From Pseudomonas entomophila (GTDB lineage: Bacteria > Pseudomonadota > Gammaproteobacteria > Pseudomonadales > Pseudomonadaceae): a stretch of 64,000 nt of DNA. Where the stretch lies: positions 62,001 through 126,000 of the forward strand of contig NZ_JARGCS010000024.1 in assembly GCF_029193575.1 (NCBI RefSeq), read 5' to 3'. The translations under genes were made by a program, and so were the position numbers. The first letter of the stretch is position 1, and every line of letters begins with the position of its first letter. Of the stretch, positions 8,074-17,676 are shown piece after piece. The notes below the pieces were generated by a model. It made no database searches, was not told the DNA's origin, and worked only from the letters and a program-made list of their open reading frames with translations.

Positions 8074-9042
8074 ATGGGTGAGTTCGAGCTGATCCGCCGC
8101 TACTTCGCCGCCGCGCCCTGTGCGCAGGGCGGCGAGGGCGTGGCCCTGGGCATCGGCGACGACTGCGCCCTGCTCGAGGTGCCAAGCGGCCAGCAACTGG
8201 CGGTGTCCACTGACACGCTGGTGGCCGGCGTGCATTTCCCCAATGCGTGCGACGCGCGGCTGCTCGGCCAGCGTTCCCTGGCCGTGGCGGCCAGCGACCT
8301 GGCGGCCATGGGCGCCGAGCCCGTGGCCTTCACCCTGGCGCTGACCTTGCCCGAGGTCAGCGCCAGTTGGCTTCAGGCCTACGCCGAAGGCCTGCAACGC
8401 ATGGCCGGGCACTGCCGCCTCAGCCTGATCGGCGGCGACACCACCCGCGGCCCCTTGAGCATCACCGTCACTGTGTTCGGACGCGTTCCCAGCGGCCAGG
8501 CCCTGCGCCGCAGCGGCGCCCGCCCGGGCGACCTGCTGTGCGTCGGTGGCTGCCTGGGCAACGCCGCCGGTGCCTTGCCGCTGGTGCTCGGCGAGCGCCA
8601 GGCCCCGGTCGAGCAAGCCGAGCCGCTGCTGGCCCAGTACTGGGCGCCGCAGCCGCAGTTCGCCCTGGGCCTCGCCTTGCGCGGGCGGGCCACGGCGGCC
8701 CTGGACATCTCCGACGGCCTGCTGGCCGACTGCGGGCATATCGCCAAGGCCTCCGGCGTGGCGCTCGAGGTGAACCTGGCCCAGGTGCCGGTGTCTCCTG
8801 CCTTGCAGGCCTTCCTCGGCCGCGAGGCCGCCTGGCAGGCGGCGTTGAGCGGGGGCGACGACTACGTGCTGGCGTTCACCCTGCCGGCGCAGCAGCTTGC
8901 CGGCCTGGCGCAGGCCGGCTTTTCCGAGGTCAAGGTCATTGGCCAGGTCTGCGAAGGGCAGGGCGTGACCCTGCGCGACGCCGAGGGCCGTGACATCACC
9001 CCCCGGCAACGGGGCTATCAACATTTTAGGGAGACACCGTGA
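8074..9042 (+). CDS. thiL: Thiamine-monophosphate kinase
   Basis: A 322-residue enzyme converting thiamine phosphate to the diphosphate cofactor. The ATP/Mg sites are visible: GIGDDCAL, STDTLVAGVHF, AVAASDLAAMGA, and LSGGDDYVLAFT near the C-terminus. No strong ribosome binding site is seen, so translation probably couples to nusB 18 bp upstream. The stop overlaps the pgpA start (GTGA). Confidence 0.97.
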   Translation: MGEFELIRRYFAAAPCAQGGEGVALGIGDDCALLEVPSGQQLAVSTDTLVAGVHFPNACDARLLGQRSLAVAASDLAAMGAEPVAFTLALTLPEVSASWLQAYAEGLQRMAGHCRLSLIGGDTTRGPLSITVTVFGRVPSGQALRRSGARPGDLLCVGGCLGNAAGALPLVLGERQAPVEQAEPLLAQYWAPQPQFALGLALRGRATAALDISDGLLADCGHIAKASGVALEVNLAQVPVSPALQAFLGREAAWQAALSGGDDYVLAFTLPAQQLAGLAQAGFSEVKVIGQVCEGQGVTLRDAEGRDITPRQRGYQHFRETP

Positions 9043-9542
9043 CCGACCACCCCAACCAGGTGCCTGCGGAGTTCGTTCCGCCTTCGGTCTGGCGCAACCC
9101 GTGGCACTTCATCGCCTTCGGCTTCGGCTCCGGCACCCTGCCCAAGGCACCGGGCACCTGGGGCTCGCTGGTGGCGCTGCCGTTCATCCCGCTGTGGCAG
9201 ATGCTGCCGGACTGGGGCTACTGGCTGTTGCTGGGGCTGACCATGCTGTTCGGCTTCTGGCTGTGCGGCAAGGTGGCGAACGACTTGCGCGTGCACGACC
9301 ATGAAGGCATCGTCTGGGACGAGATGGTCGGCATGTGGATCACCCTGTGGCTGGTGCCGGAAGGCTGGCAGTGGCTGCTGGCGGGGTTCCTGATGTTCCG
9401 CTTCTTCGACATCCTCAAGCCGTGGCCGATCCGCTGGGTCGACCGCCATGTGCACGGCGGCGTGGGGATCATGCTCGACGATATCCTGGCCGGCGTGTTC
9501 GCCTGGCTGGGCATGCAGGGTCTGGTCTGGTTGGTTGCCTGA
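9039..9542 (+). CDS. pgpA: Phosphatidylglycerophosphatase A
   Basis: A 167-residue inner-membrane enzyme removing the phosphate from phosphatidylglycerophosphate. Hallmarks are GSGTLPKAPGTWGSL near residue 30 and the acidic cluster HDHEGIVWDEMVGMW, with hydrophobic segments around residues 55-80 and 110-165. It starts at GTG inside the thiL stop. The ribH-nusB-thiL-pgpA order is conserved. Confidence 0.96.
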   Translation: MTDHPNQVPAEFVPPSVWRNPWHFIAFGFGSGTLPKAPGTWGSLVALPFIPLWQMLPDWGYWLLLGLTMLFGFWLCGKVANDLRVHDHEGIVWDEMVGMWITLWLVPEGWQWLLAGFLMFRFFDILKPWPIRWVDRHVHGGVGIMLDDILAGVFAWLGMQGLVWLVA

Positions 9543-9558
9543 TACAGGGAGTGTGTCG

Positions 9559-10305
9559 ATGGCCATGAGGAATGTGCTGCTCGCGTTGCTGCTGCTGGCG
9601 CCTTGGGCGCAGGCGGCCAAGCCCGAAGCCGTGCCCGCGCAGGTGCGCCTGGTCAGCGAACAGTGGCTGGACTACACCAACGCCGACGGCACCGGCGTGG
9701 CCTGGGACGTGTTGCGCAAAGTGTTCGAGCCGGCAGGGGTCAAGGTCGTGATCCAGAGCGCGCCGTACAGCCGCGCCGTGGGCCTGGTCAAACGCGGCGA
9801 GGCCGATGCCTGGGTGGGCTCGTACAAGAACGAGGACAACGAGAACCTCTACCCGCGCTGGCATTTCGATATGGACCACATCTACGCCCTGGGCCTGGCC
9901 AGCCAGCCGGTGCCGACGCTGGAGACGGTGGGCAAGTATCGCCTGGCCTGGGTACGCGGCTACGACTATCAGAACTACTTGCCGCGCGTTGGCAATTACC
10001 GCGAGATCCAGCGCCGCGAGGGCATCCTGCCGATGCTCGAGCATGATCGGGTGGATTTCTACATCGACGCGCTCACCGAAGTCGACTACGTGCTGGAGCA
10101 GTCCAGCGAGCCGGGGCGTTTCCGCCGCACCCACATCGCCGAGTTGCCGTTGTACCTGGCCTTCACCCGCAGCGACCAGGGCAAGCTCTTGCGCGACCTG
10201 TTCGACAAACGCATGGAACAGTTGGTGCGCAGTGGCGAGTTGCGGCCGATCTTCGAGCGCTGGAAGCAGCCTTACCCGTTCGCCTCCGACAGCCAGCCCC
10301 AGTGA
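9559..10305 (+). CDS. Periplasmic solute-binding protein, family 3 (SBP_bac_3)
   Basis: A 248-residue secreted protein. The start at 9559 is set by AGGGAG 7 bp upstream and gives a signal peptide ending in AQA (about residue 20). The mature part has the polar amino-acid-binding fold: a strand and helix containing GVAWDVLRKVFEPAGVKVVI and the segment KRGEADAWVGSYKNE. There is no permease or ATPase gene next to it, so it may be an orphan binding protein or sensor. The ligand is unknown. It lies 16 bp after pgpA on the same strand. Confidence 0.82.
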   Translation: MAMRNVLLALLLLAPWAQAAKPEAVPAQVRLVSEQWLDYTNADGTGVAWDVLRKVFEPAGVKVVIQSAPYSRAVGLVKRGEADAWVGSYKNEDNENLYPRWHFDMDHIYALGLASQPVPTLETVGKYRLAWVRGYDYQNYLPRVGNYREIQRREGILPMLEHDRVDFYIDALTEVDYVLEQSSEPGRFRRTHIAELPLYLAFTRSDQGKLLRDLFDKRMEQLVRSGELRPIFERWKQPYPFASDSQPQ

Positions 10306-10394
10306 TTGCTGGCGCGCCGCGCCCGGGCCTATGCATCGAACTTTTCGATCTTAAGCCACGAGATTCAGCCTGCGCACGCCCGCAGGGCTGCTGA

Positions 10395-10400
10395 TACAAT
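10395..10400 (+). promoter_or_regulatory. Possible -10 element for ribA
   Basis: TACAAT lies 39 bp before the ribA GTG in the 133-bp gap after the binding-protein gene. The matching -35 region is weak, so this is only a candidate. Confidence 0.35.
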
Positions 10401-10438
10401 CGCGCCATCTGAAATTTCCTACTTACCAGGAGCACAAC

Positions 10439-11056
10439 GTGCCCGTCGTCTTTGTTGCCGCTTCGAAACTGCCAACGCCTTTCGCGACCTTCACCATGCA
10501 TGGCTTCCTCGACGAAGCCACCGGCCGTGAGCACGTGGTGCTCAGCCTGGGTGACATCAGCGATGGCGCACCAGTACTCGGGCGTCTGCACTCCGAATGC
10601 CTGACCGGCGACGCCCTGTTCAGCCAGCGCTGCGATTGCGGCTCGCAACTGGAGGCCGCGCTGCAGGCCATCGCCCGTGAAGGCCGTGGCGTGCTGCTGT
10701 ACCTGCGCCAGGAAGGCCGGGGCATCGGCCTGCTGAACAAGATCCGCGCCTATGAACTGCAGGACGGCGGCGCCGACACCGTCGAGGCCAATGAGCGCCT
10801 GGGCTTCGCCGCCGACCAGCGCGACTACGCCATGTGCCTGCCAATGCTTGAGCACCTGGGCGTCAAGTCGCTGCGCCTGATGACCAACAACCCGCGCAAG
10901 GTCAAGGCGCTGACCGCGATGAACATCGCCGTGGCCGAGCGTGTGCCGCTGCACACCGGGCACAACCCGCACAACCGCCTCTACCTGGCAACCAAGGCCG
11001 GCAAGCTCGGCCACATGATGGGCAACGAGCACCAGGGCGAGGTGCCCCAGGCGTGA
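10439..11056 (+). CDS. ribA: GTP cyclohydrolase II
   Basis: A 205-residue enzyme catalysing the first committed step of riboflavin synthesis. The zinc ligands Cys54, Cys65 and Cys67 ([17 protein letters not shown]) and the catalytic region [14 protein letters not shown] are intact. The GTG start follows CCAGGAGC. This is the only complete cyclohydrolase II in the window and makes up for the broken domain of the RibBA protein at 5899. Its stop overlaps the next gene by 4 bases. Confidence 0.98.
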   Translation: MPVVFVAASKLPTPFATFTMHGFLDEATGREHVVLSLGDISDGAPVLGRLHSECLTGDALFSQRCDCGSQLEAALQAIAREGRGVLLYLRQEGRGIGLLNKIRAYELQDGGADTVEANERLGFAADQRDYAMCLPMLEHLGVKSLRLMTNNPRKVKALTAMNIAVAERVPLHTGHNPHNRLYLATKAGKLGHMMGNEHQGEVPQA

Positions 11057-11472
11057 CCCGTGGCCAGGTGAAGCGGCGCCTGACCCTGGCCTGGTGGCAA
11101 TACCTGGCGGTCGGCCTGCTGCCGCTGCCCGTGATGGCCTGGGCCTTCGGCGGGGGCACGGCGCTGATGCCGGTGCTGGCCATGCCGTTGTTTCTCGCCG
11201 GCGCCGCGACCATGTTCCTCAGCCTGCCGCGCTTCGGCGCCTACAAGCGCGCGTTGATCGCCACCTCCGAGGCCCTCGGCACGCCCGAGGAGCCCGCCGC
11301 GTGGATCGAGCTGGCGCGGGTGCGGCGCCTGGCCATGCTGTTCGCCTGCATTCCCGCTTGGGTCGCCGCGCTGTCGGTGCTGGTGGGCCTGGAGGCGGTG
11401 CCGCAGATCCTCCTGGCGCTGTCCAGCGTGGTGATCCTCTACCTCTACCGCATTCCCCGCCAGCTGGGTTGA
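11053..11472 (+). CDS. Small inner-membrane protein of unknown function
   Basis: A 139-residue protein with four predicted membrane segments, about residues 17-37, 39-57, 94-113 and 114-133, and a short polar middle. It starts at GTG in the ribA stop (GTGA) and its TGA overlaps the ATG of the BtuF-like gene, so it sits in one operon with both. The context is shared with other P. putida-type genomes, but no family function was recognised. A link to cobalamin or flavin handling would be speculation. Confidence 0.75.
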   Translation: MTRGQVKRRLTLAWWQYLAVGLLPLPVMAWAFGGGTALMPVLAMPLFLAGAATMFLSLPRFGAYKRALIATSEALGTPEEPAAWIELARVRRLAMLFACIPAWVAALSVLVGLEAVPQILLALSSVVILYLYRIPRQLG

Positions 11473-12284
11473 TGCGCGCGCTGCTGTTCGGCCTTTCCCT
11501 GCTCACCTTCGCCGCCCTGGCGGCGGAACCGCCGCGCGTGGTCAGCCTGGCGCCGTCGATGAGCGAGGTGGTGCTCGAACTGGGCGCCGCCGAGCTGCTG
11601 GTGGGCGTGCTCGACGGCGGCGAGCGCCCCACGGCACTCGACGCTGTGCCGTCGGTCGGGCGCTATGGCCAACTGGACATGGAGCGCCTGCTCGCGCTCA
11701 AGCCCGACCTGCTGCTGCTCTGGCCCGGCAGCGTGCCGCCCGCCCAGCGCGAGCAGCTCGCGCGCCTGGGCATCCCCACCTTCAGCGGCGAACCCCACGA
11801 CCTCGACCAGTTGATCGAACAGATCGAAGCCATCGCCGTGCGCCTGGGGCGCGCCGAGCAGGGCCGCGCCCATGCCGACGCCCTGCGCGCGCGCCTGGCC
11901 GGGCTGCGCGAGCGCTATCGCCGGGCGACGCCGCTGCGGGTGTTCTACCAGGTGTGGGATGCGCCGCTGTATACCCTCGGCGGCGGGCAGATCGTCAGCG
12001 ACGCCCTGGCCGTGTGCGGCGCGCGCAACGTGTTCGCCGACCTCAGCCAGCCGGCGCCGCAGGTCAGCGTCGAGTCGGTGCTGGCGCGCGACCCAGAGGT
12101 GATCCTGGCGGGCGATCAGGCGCAACTGGCGAGCTGGCGGCGTTGGCCAGGGCTCAATGCCGTGGCCAACGGGCGCCTGCTGGTGGTGCCCGACAAGGGC
12201 CTGGAGCGGCCCAGTGGGCAGATGATCGAGGCCACCGCGCAGTTGTGCGCGGTGCTCGACGCTACAGCGCCGGCGTCCAGGTAA
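11472..12284 (+). CDS. btuF: Cobalamin-type periplasmic binding protein (BtuF-like)
   Basis: A 270-residue protein with signal peptide [18 protein letters not shown] and a type III (helical-backbone) binding fold: VVSLAPSMSEVVLELGA at the N-terminus, a long linking helix around residues 115-155, and DPEVILAGD in the second lobe. This is the BtuF family, delivering vitamin B12 to the inner-membrane importer. It faces btuB tail to tail, and the two coding regions overlap by 23 bp at their ends. Other corrinoids or hemes are possible ligands, but the adjacent BtuB supports B12. Confidence 0.85.
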   Translation: MRALLFGLSLLTFAALAAEPPRVVSLAPSMSEVVLELGAAELLVGVLDGGERPTALDAVPSVGRYGQLDMERLLALKPDLLLLWPGSVPPAQREQLARLGIPTFSGEPHDLDQLIEQIEAIAVRLGRAEQGRAHADALRARLAGLRERYRRATPLRVFYQVWDAPLYTLGGGQIVSDALAVCGARNVFADLSQPAPQVSVESVLARDPEVILAGDQAQLASWRRWPGLNAVANGRLLVVPDKGLERPSGQMIEATAQLCAVLDATAPASR

Positions 12285-14133
12285 CGCTCAGCAGCCAGGT
12301 GCGGCCCGCCTCGCGGTAGCCGTAGTCGCTGCCTTCGTAGCTGTACAGGGCGCGGCTGTAGGCTTTGTCCAGCAGATTGTCGAGCTTGGCTTTGAACTTC
12401 ACCTCAGGGCTCGCCGCCCAGCTGCCACGCAGGCCGAGCAGGCCATAGCCGCCCAGGCGCTTGCGGTTGGCCTCGTCGTCGTAGCTGCCGCTCACCGCCT
12501 GCCAACTGGCACCCACGGCGAAACGCTCGAACTGCCGGTCCAGGTCCAGGCTCAGCGTGCGCCGCGCGCGGCGTGCCAGGGTGTGGCCGGTGTCGCGGTC
12601 GCGCGGGTCGATGAGCGCCAGGCCCAGTTGGCTGCGCCAGTCGCCCCAGCGCTGGTCCAGTGCCAGCTCCATACCGTCGATGCGGGCCGAGGCGACATTC
12701 CGGGGGATCGAGCCTTCGCCGAAGATGATCGCGTCGCGCAGGTCGGTGCGGTACAGCGACGCCTCCAGGCGGCTGCTGTCGCTCAGTTGGCTGCGCCATT
12801 GCAGCTCGTAGCTCTTCGAGCGCTCCGGGTCCAGGTCGGGGTTGCTGAACATCGGGTAGTACAGGTCGTTGAAGGTCGGCGCGCGAAAACCCTCGCTGTA
12901 GGACAGCAGCAGGTCGTTGGCCGGGTTCAGCGGCAGGGTCAGGCTGCCGCTCCAGGTGGTCTGGCCGCCGAACTGTTGGTTCTGGTCGCGGCGCACGCCC
13001 ACTTCGCTGGAGAACGCCTCGCCGCTGAAGCGGTGCTGCACGAAGGCGGCGCGGTTGTAACGGCTGTCCTGGTCGAAGGCGGTGCTGCCGTGGACACGCT
13101 CCTGGTACCCATCGGCGCCCAGCAGCAGGCTGTTGCGCGCATCCAGGGCCAGGTCGTTCTGCCAGGTCACCTGGTCGCGGTAGGTGTTGAACACGCTGGC
13201 CTCGGCGCTGAGCTTGTCGCGCTTGTCGTCACGGTTCTCGCTGTGGCCGAGTTCCAGGCGCGAATGCCACCGCTCGGTGAGCTGGGCGTCGAGGTAGGTG
13301 CCCAGGCTGCTGACGGTGAAGTCGGTGTAGGGCTTTTGCCCGACGCTTTCGGAGGTGACGGGGTCGAAGCGGCCGAAGGGGTTGTCGTACTCGCTGCGGC
13401 CACGGCTGTCGAGCAGGTTCAGGCCGGCTTCAAAGCGTTCGTTGAAGGTGTGGCTCAGGCTCAGGTTGAGCGAGCGGTCGCGGTAGGCGTCGTGGTCGCG
13501 GTCGCTGGCGAACGACGGGCCGGTCGAATCGATGCCGGCGGTTTCGTCGAGGCTGGCGCCCAGGTTGAAGCGGGTCTGCCCATCGCCGCCGGACAGCCCC
13601 AGGCTGCGCTGGAAGGTGCGCTGGCTGCCGGCGGCCAGGCGCAGGCGCGGTTGCAGGCCGGGGCCGCTGGCGCGGCGGGTGAAGATCTGGATCACCCCGC
13701 CGATGGCGTCGCTGCCGTACAGCGCCGAGCGCGAGCCACGCAGCACTTCGACGCGCTCGATCTGCTCGACGTCGAGCAATTGCAGGCCGCTGTCGCCGGA
13801 GGTGGCGTTGGCGATGCGCACGCCGTCGACCAGCACCAGGCTCTGCGCGGCCTTGGTGCCGCGGATGAAGATCCCTGGCAGGCTGCCGCGGCCACCGGTG
13901 GGCGCCACCTGCACGCCGGGCACGCGGCTGAGCAGGTCGGTGACGCTGGTGGGTTGCAGGCGTTCGATGTCGCTGCGGGTGAAGACGCTGTTGGCGGCGC
14001 TGGTGGCGGTGCGCGACTCGACCTGGCGGTTGGCGCTGATCAGCGTGTCGGGGAGTTTCAGGGCGTCGTCGCGGGTGGCGGCCAGCAGGGGCGCGGGGAG
14101 GCAGAGAAGGGCGAGCAGGGTTGAGGTTTTCAT
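12262..14133 (-). CDS. btuB: TonB-dependent vitamin B12 receptor BtuB
   Basis: A 623-residue outer-membrane receptor. The start at 14133 (MKTSTLLALLCL...) has GGAACA upstream and gives a signal peptide ending at about residue 18. The TonB box region is LPDTLISANRQ. The plug domain contains IFIRGTKAAQSLVLVDGVRI and RSALYGSDAIGGVIQIFTR, very like E. coli BtuB, and the protein ends in a beta-barrel strand. It is convergent with btuF. No cobalamin riboswitch fits in the short, REP-filled gap upstream. Confidence 0.9.
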   Translation of the reverse strand: MKTSTLLALLCLPAPLLAATRDDALKLPDTLISANRQVESRTATSAANSVFTRSDIERLQPTSVTDLLSRVPGVQVAPTGGRGSLPGIFIRGTKAAQSLVLVDGVRIANATSGDSGLQLLDVEQIERVEVLRGSRSALYGSDAIGGVIQIFTRRASGPGLQPRLRLAAGSQRTFQRSLGLSGGDGQTRFNLGASLDETAGIDSTGPSFASDRDHDAYRDRSLNLSLSHTFNERFEAGLNLLDSRGRSEYDNPFGRFDPVTSESVGQKPYTDFTVSSLGTYLDAQLTERWHSRLELGHSENRDDKRDKLSAEASVFNTYRDQVTWQNDLALDARNSLLLGADGYQERVHGSTAFDQDSRYNRAAFVQHRFSGEAFSSEVGVRRDQNQQFGGQTTWSGSLTLPLNPANDLLLSYSEGFRAPTFNDLYYPMFSNPDLDPERSKSYELQWRSQLSDSSRLEASLYRTDLRDAIIFGEGSIPRNVASARIDGMELALDQRWGDWRSQLGLALIDPRDRDTGHTLARRARRTLSLDLDRQFERFAVGASWQAVSGSYDDEANRKRLGGYGLLGLRGSWAASPEVKFKAKLDNLLDKAYSRALYSYEGSDYGYREAGRTWLLSVTWTPAL

Positions 14134-14149
14134 GGGCTGTTCCATAGCG

Positions 14150-14214
14150 ATCGCGGGGCAAGCCCGCGCCTACAGGTACAGCGCTGTACCTGTGGGCGCG
14201 GGCTTGCCCCGCGA
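14150..14214. repeat. REP-type inverted pair
   Basis: A near-perfect palindrome of two REP units (CGCGGGGCAAGCCCGCGCC facing its complement) joined by TACAGGTACAGCGCTGTACC, between dxs and btuB. Confidence 0.85.
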
Positions 14215-14225
14215 GGGTGTTCCGC

Positions 14226-16121
14226 TCAGAGACCGAGCTTGGCGATGCGCGCCCGGATCGATGCCTCGATCCCCGCCGCGTCCAACCCGCACTCGGCGAG
14301 CATCTGCGCCGGCTTGGCGTGTTCCACGTAGATGTCCGGCAACCCCAGGTGCAGCAGCGGCTTGACCACCGCCTCGCGCGCCAGGCACTCACCCACCGCG
14401 GCGCCGGCGCCACCCATGATGGCGTTTTCCTCGAGGGTTACCAGCAGCTCGTGGTTGGCCGCCAGTTCCAGCACCAAGGCTTCGTCCAGTGGCTTGACGA
14501 AGCGCATGTCGACCACCGTGGCGTCCAGCGTCTCGGCCACGTTCAGCGCTTCGGCCAGCTGCACGCCGAACACCAGCAGGGCGACCTTGCTGCCCTGGCG
14601 GCGCACCACGCCCTTGCCGATCTCCAGCGGTTCCAGGTCGCCGTCGATCGGTGCGTTGGGGCCGGTGCCGCGCGGGTAGCGCACCGCCGCCGGGCCTTTG
14701 TACAGGTGGCCGGTGCTGAGCATCTTGCGCAGCTCGTTCTCGTCGCTCGGGGTCATCACCAGCATGCCGGGGATGCAGCGCAGGTAGGAAAGGTCGAAGC
14801 TGCCGGCGTGGGTCGGGCCGTCTTCGCCGACCAGGCCGGCGCGGTCGATGGCGAACAGCACGTCCAGGTCCTGCACCGCCACGTCGTGGATCAATTGGTC
14901 GTAGGCGCGTTGCAGGAAGGTCGAGTAGATCGCCACCACCGGCTTGGCACCCTCGCAGGCCATGCCCGCAGCGAACGTCACCGCGTGCTGCTCGGCGATG
15001 GCGACGTCGAAGTAGCGCTCGGGGAAGCGCTCGCTGAAGGCCACCAGGTCCGAACCTTCCTTCATCGCCGGGGTGATCCCCACCAGGCGATTGTCGGCGG
15101 CGGCCATGTCGCACAGCCACTGGCCGAACACCGCGGAGTACTTCGGCCCGCTGGACTTCTTCGGCGCGGCGGGCTTGTCGGCGGGTTCGAGCTTGGTGAT
15201 GGCGTGGTAGCCGATCGGGTCGACCTCGGCGGGGGCGAAGCCCTTGCCCTTCTTGGTCACCACGTGCAGGAACTGCGGGCCCTTGAGATCGCGCATGTTG
15301 CGCAGGGTGGCGATCAGGGTCGGCAGGTCGTGGCCGTCGATCGGGCCGATGTAGTTCCAGCCCAGTTCCTCGAACAGGGTGCCGGGCACCAGCATGCCCT
15401 TGGCGTATTCCTCGGTGCGGCGGGCGATTTCCCAGGCACCGGGCAGGCGCGACAGGACCTTCTTGCTGCCCTCGCGCATGCTCGCGTAGGTGCGGCTGGA
15501 GAGGATCTTGGCCAGGTAGTTGGACAGCCCACCGACGTTGCGCGAGATCGACATGTCGTTGTCGTTGAGGATCACCAGCATGTCGGCGTCGACTTCCTGG
15601 GCGTGGTTCAACGCCTCGAAGGCCATGCCGGCGGTCAGCGCGCCGTCACCGATCACCGCGATGGATTTGCGCGGGTCGTTCTGCAGCCGGGCGGCGATGG
15701 CCATGCCCAGCGCGGCGCTGATCGAGGTGCTGGAGTGGCCGACGCCGAAGGTGTCGTACTCGCTTTCGCTGCGCCGCGGGAAGGCGGCGATGCCGTCCTT
15801 CTGGCGCAGGCTGAGCATGCGGTCGCGCCGGCCGGTGAGGATCTTGTGCGGGTAGGCCTGGTGGCCGACGTCCCACACCAGGCGGTCGTCCGGGGTGTCG
15901 AAGACGTAGTGCAGGGCGATCGTCAGCTCGATCACGCCCAGGCCGGCACCGAAATGCCCACCGGTCTGACCCACGGTGTAGAGCAACTCCTGGCGCAACT
16001 CGTCGGCCAGGGTCTCCAGGTCGGCTTCAGCCAGCCGGCGCAAGCCAGCGGGCGTGTCGGCGCGGTCCAGCAGCGGCGTGACCGGGCGTTCGCGGGGGAT
16101 CTCTTGAAACGTCGTGGGCAT
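14226..16121 (-). CDS. dxs: 1-deoxy-D-xylulose-5-phosphate synthase
   Basis: A 631-residue thiamine-diphosphate enzyme making DXP from pyruvate and glyceraldehyde 3-phosphate, the entry to MEP isoprenoid synthesis and also a precursor of thiamine and pyridoxal. Visible sites are [15 protein letters not shown], the cofactor motif [16 protein letters not shown] and the transketolase Pyr-domain segment [13 protein letters not shown]. The start MPTTFQEIP is preferred from the family, although no clear ribosome binding site precedes it. The ispA-xseB pair is upstream on the same strand, separated by a REP-containing gap. Confidence 0.97.
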   Translation of the reverse strand: MPTTFQEIPRERPVTPLLDRADTPAGLRRLAEADLETLADELRQELLYTVGQTGGHFGAGLGVIELTIALHYVFDTPDDRLVWDVGHQAYPHKILTGRRDRMLSLRQKDGIAAFPRRSESEYDTFGVGHSSTSISAALGMAIAARLQNDPRKSIAVIGDGALTAGMAFEALNHAQEVDADMLVILNDNDMSISRNVGGLSNYLAKILSSRTYASMREGSKKVLSRLPGAWEIARRTEEYAKGMLVPGTLFEELGWNYIGPIDGHDLPTLIATLRNMRDLKGPQFLHVVTKKGKGFAPAEVDPIGYHAITKLEPADKPAAPKKSSGPKYSAVFGQWLCDMAAADNRLVGITPAMKEGSDLVAFSERFPERYFDVAIAEQHAVTFAAGMACEGAKPVVAIYSTFLQRAYDQLIHDVAVQDLDVLFAIDRAGLVGEDGPTHAGSFDLSYLRCIPGMLVMTPSDENELRKMLSTGHLYKGPAAVRYPRGTGPNAPIDGDLEPLEIGKGVVRRQGSKVALLVFGVQLAEALNVAETLDATVVDMRFVKPLDEALVLELAANHELLVTLEENAIMGGAGAAVGECLAREAVVKPLLHLGLPDIYVEHAKPAQMLAECGLDAAGIEASIRARIAKLGL

Positions 16122-16222
16122 CAGGCGTGTCGTTATAGGTTTGAAGACGCGGCAGTTTACCCCATTGTGGGAAAAGCTGCCCATTCACGCAGGAGGTCGC
16201 CTCGGGGACGACGCAACCCTTC

Positions 16223-16292
16223 TAGGAGCGGGCTTGCCTTGCGATAGCCAGGGTGAACTCACCGGCGCTATCGCGGGGCAAGCCCGCTCCTA
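16223..16292. repeat. REP-type inverted pair
   Basis: Facing copies TAGGAGCGGGCTTGCC and GGCAAGCCCGCTCCTA flank a short spacer in the gap between ispA and dxs. Confidence 0.85.
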
Positions 16293-16309
16293 CAAGGGAT
16301 AGGGGGTGT

Positions 16310-17197
16310 TCAGTGACGGCGTTCGACGATGTAGCGGGCCAGCGCGCGCAGTGGCTCGGCTTGCTCAGCGAACCCGGCGAGGGCCGCCAGGGCCTGGTCG
16401 CGCAGCTCCAGGGCGTAGGCCTTGGCCGCCTCCAGCCCGAGCAGCGCCGGGTAGGTCGGTTTGTCACGGGCGATGTCGGCGCCTTGGCGTTTGCCCAGGG
16501 TGGCGGTGTCGCTCTCCACGTCGAGGATGTCGTCCTGCACCTGGAACGCCAGGCCGATCGCCTGGGCGTAAACCTGCAGCGCATCCAGTTGCGCCGGTTC
16601 GGCGCGGCCGCTGGCCAGGGCGCCGAGGCGCACGCTGGCTTCGATCAACGCGCCGGTCTTGTGCCGGTGCATGTATTCCAGCGCCTGCTGGTCGAGTTTC
16701 ACACCCACCGACCCGAGGTCGATGGCCTGGCCGCCGACCATGCCGGCGGGGCCGGCGGCCTTGGCCAGGGCCTGCACCATGGACAGGCGGATGGCCTCCG
16801 GCAGTGTGCTCAAGCGCGGGTCGAGCAGGGCGCTGAAGGCCAGGCTCTGCAAGCCGTCACCGGCGAGGATCGCGCAGGCCTCGTCGAAAGCCTTGTGGGT
16901 GGTTGGCTGGCCGCGGCGCAAGTCGTCGTCGTCCATTGCCGGCAGGTCGTCGTGCACCAGCGAGTAGGCGTGGATCAGCTCCACCGCGCAGGCCGCGCCG
17001 TTGGCCTGCTCGGCCGGGGCGCCCAGGGCTTCGCAGGCGGCGTAGGCGAGCAGCGGGCGCACGCGCTTGCCGCCGTTCATCACGCTGTAGCGCATGGCCG
17101 CGTAGAGCCGCTCCAGTTCCTTGGACGGCGCCTGGAACAACGGCTCCAGGGCCGCATCGACGCGGGCCTGGCAGGTGGCCTGGTAGGAGGTGATCAT
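16310..17197 (-). CDS. ispA: Farnesyl diphosphate synthase (polyprenyl synthetase)
   Basis: A 295-residue prenyltransferase. Both aspartate-rich motifs are present: the first region [15 protein letters not shown] and the second [10 protein letters not shown]. It builds geranyl and farnesyl diphosphate from IPP and DMAPP. It starts inside the xseB stop (ATGA overlap), the usual xseB-ispA-dxs order. Confidence 0.97.
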   Translation of the reverse strand: MITSYQATCQARVDAALEPLFQAPSKELERLYAAMRYSVMNGGKRVRPLLAYAACEALGAPAEQANGAACAVELIHAYSLVHDDLPAMDDDDLRRGQPTTHKAFDEACAILAGDGLQSLAFSALLDPRLSTLPEAIRLSMVQALAKAAGPAGMVGGQAIDLGSVGVKLDQQALEYMHRHKTGALIEASVRLGALASGRAEPAQLDALQVYAQAIGLAFQVQDDILDVESDTATLGKRQGADIARDKPTYPALLGLEAAKAYALELRDQALAALAGFAEQAEPLRALARYIVERRH

Positions 17198-17436
17198 TCC
17201 TGCGGCTCCGCGTCGAACGGCTGGGCTGCCAGTTCGCCATCACGCTCCAGGAGGATCTGCACCTTCTGCTCTGCCTGTGCCAGCGCGCCCTGGCAGTCGC
17301 GGGTCAGGGCAATGCCCTGCTCGAACGCCGCCAGCGACTCTTCCAGCGACAGTTCGCCGTTCTCCAGGCGCTCGACCAGGGCTTGCAGGTCGGCGAGGGA
17401 TTGTTCGAAATCGATGGAGGTTTTTTTGCGGGCCAT
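17194..17436 (-). CDS. xseB: Exodeoxyribonuclease VII small subunit
   Basis: An 80-residue helical protein with the family's pattern: [20 protein letters not shown] followed by [17 protein letters not shown]. It binds XseA to form the single-strand-specific exonuclease VII. It is the first gene of the xseB-ispA pair and overlaps ispA by 4 bases. Confidence 0.96.
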   Translation of the reverse strand: MARKKTSIDFEQSLADLQALVERLENGELSLEESLAAFEQGIALTRDCQGALAQAEQKVQILLERDGELAAQPFDAEPQE

Positions 17437-17576
17437 GGCGACATTCTCGGTGGCATTTTGAACGGCGCGACACTAGCAGAGCGGGGCGGGGGGAGCAAAT
17501 AAAGGGGCGGGCTGCGCATAACATCTTGTTGCACTTGTTGGCGAAGACTCCTCTTGCATTTTGCGATGTAGTCGAA

Positions 17577-17605
17577 TTGTTGCCGTTCAGGCCCTCTGCC
17601 ATAAT
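17577..17605 (+). promoter_or_regulatory. Sigma-70-type promoter for the MBOAT operon
   Basis: TTGTTG and CATAAT are separated by 17 bp, ending 71 bp before the MBOAT start, in the gap divergent to xseB. Confidence 0.5.
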
Positions 17606-17676
17606 TCCGCGCGCTCTGCCCCGCGCCCGGCGCGGCGCACCAAGCCCCTTCCCGACGTCACGTAACGGACTACGTT

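Noticed and set aside
14134..14225. Cobalamin riboswitch upstream of btuB
   Set aside because: The gap is too short and filled by a REP palindrome; no B12-box sequence found.
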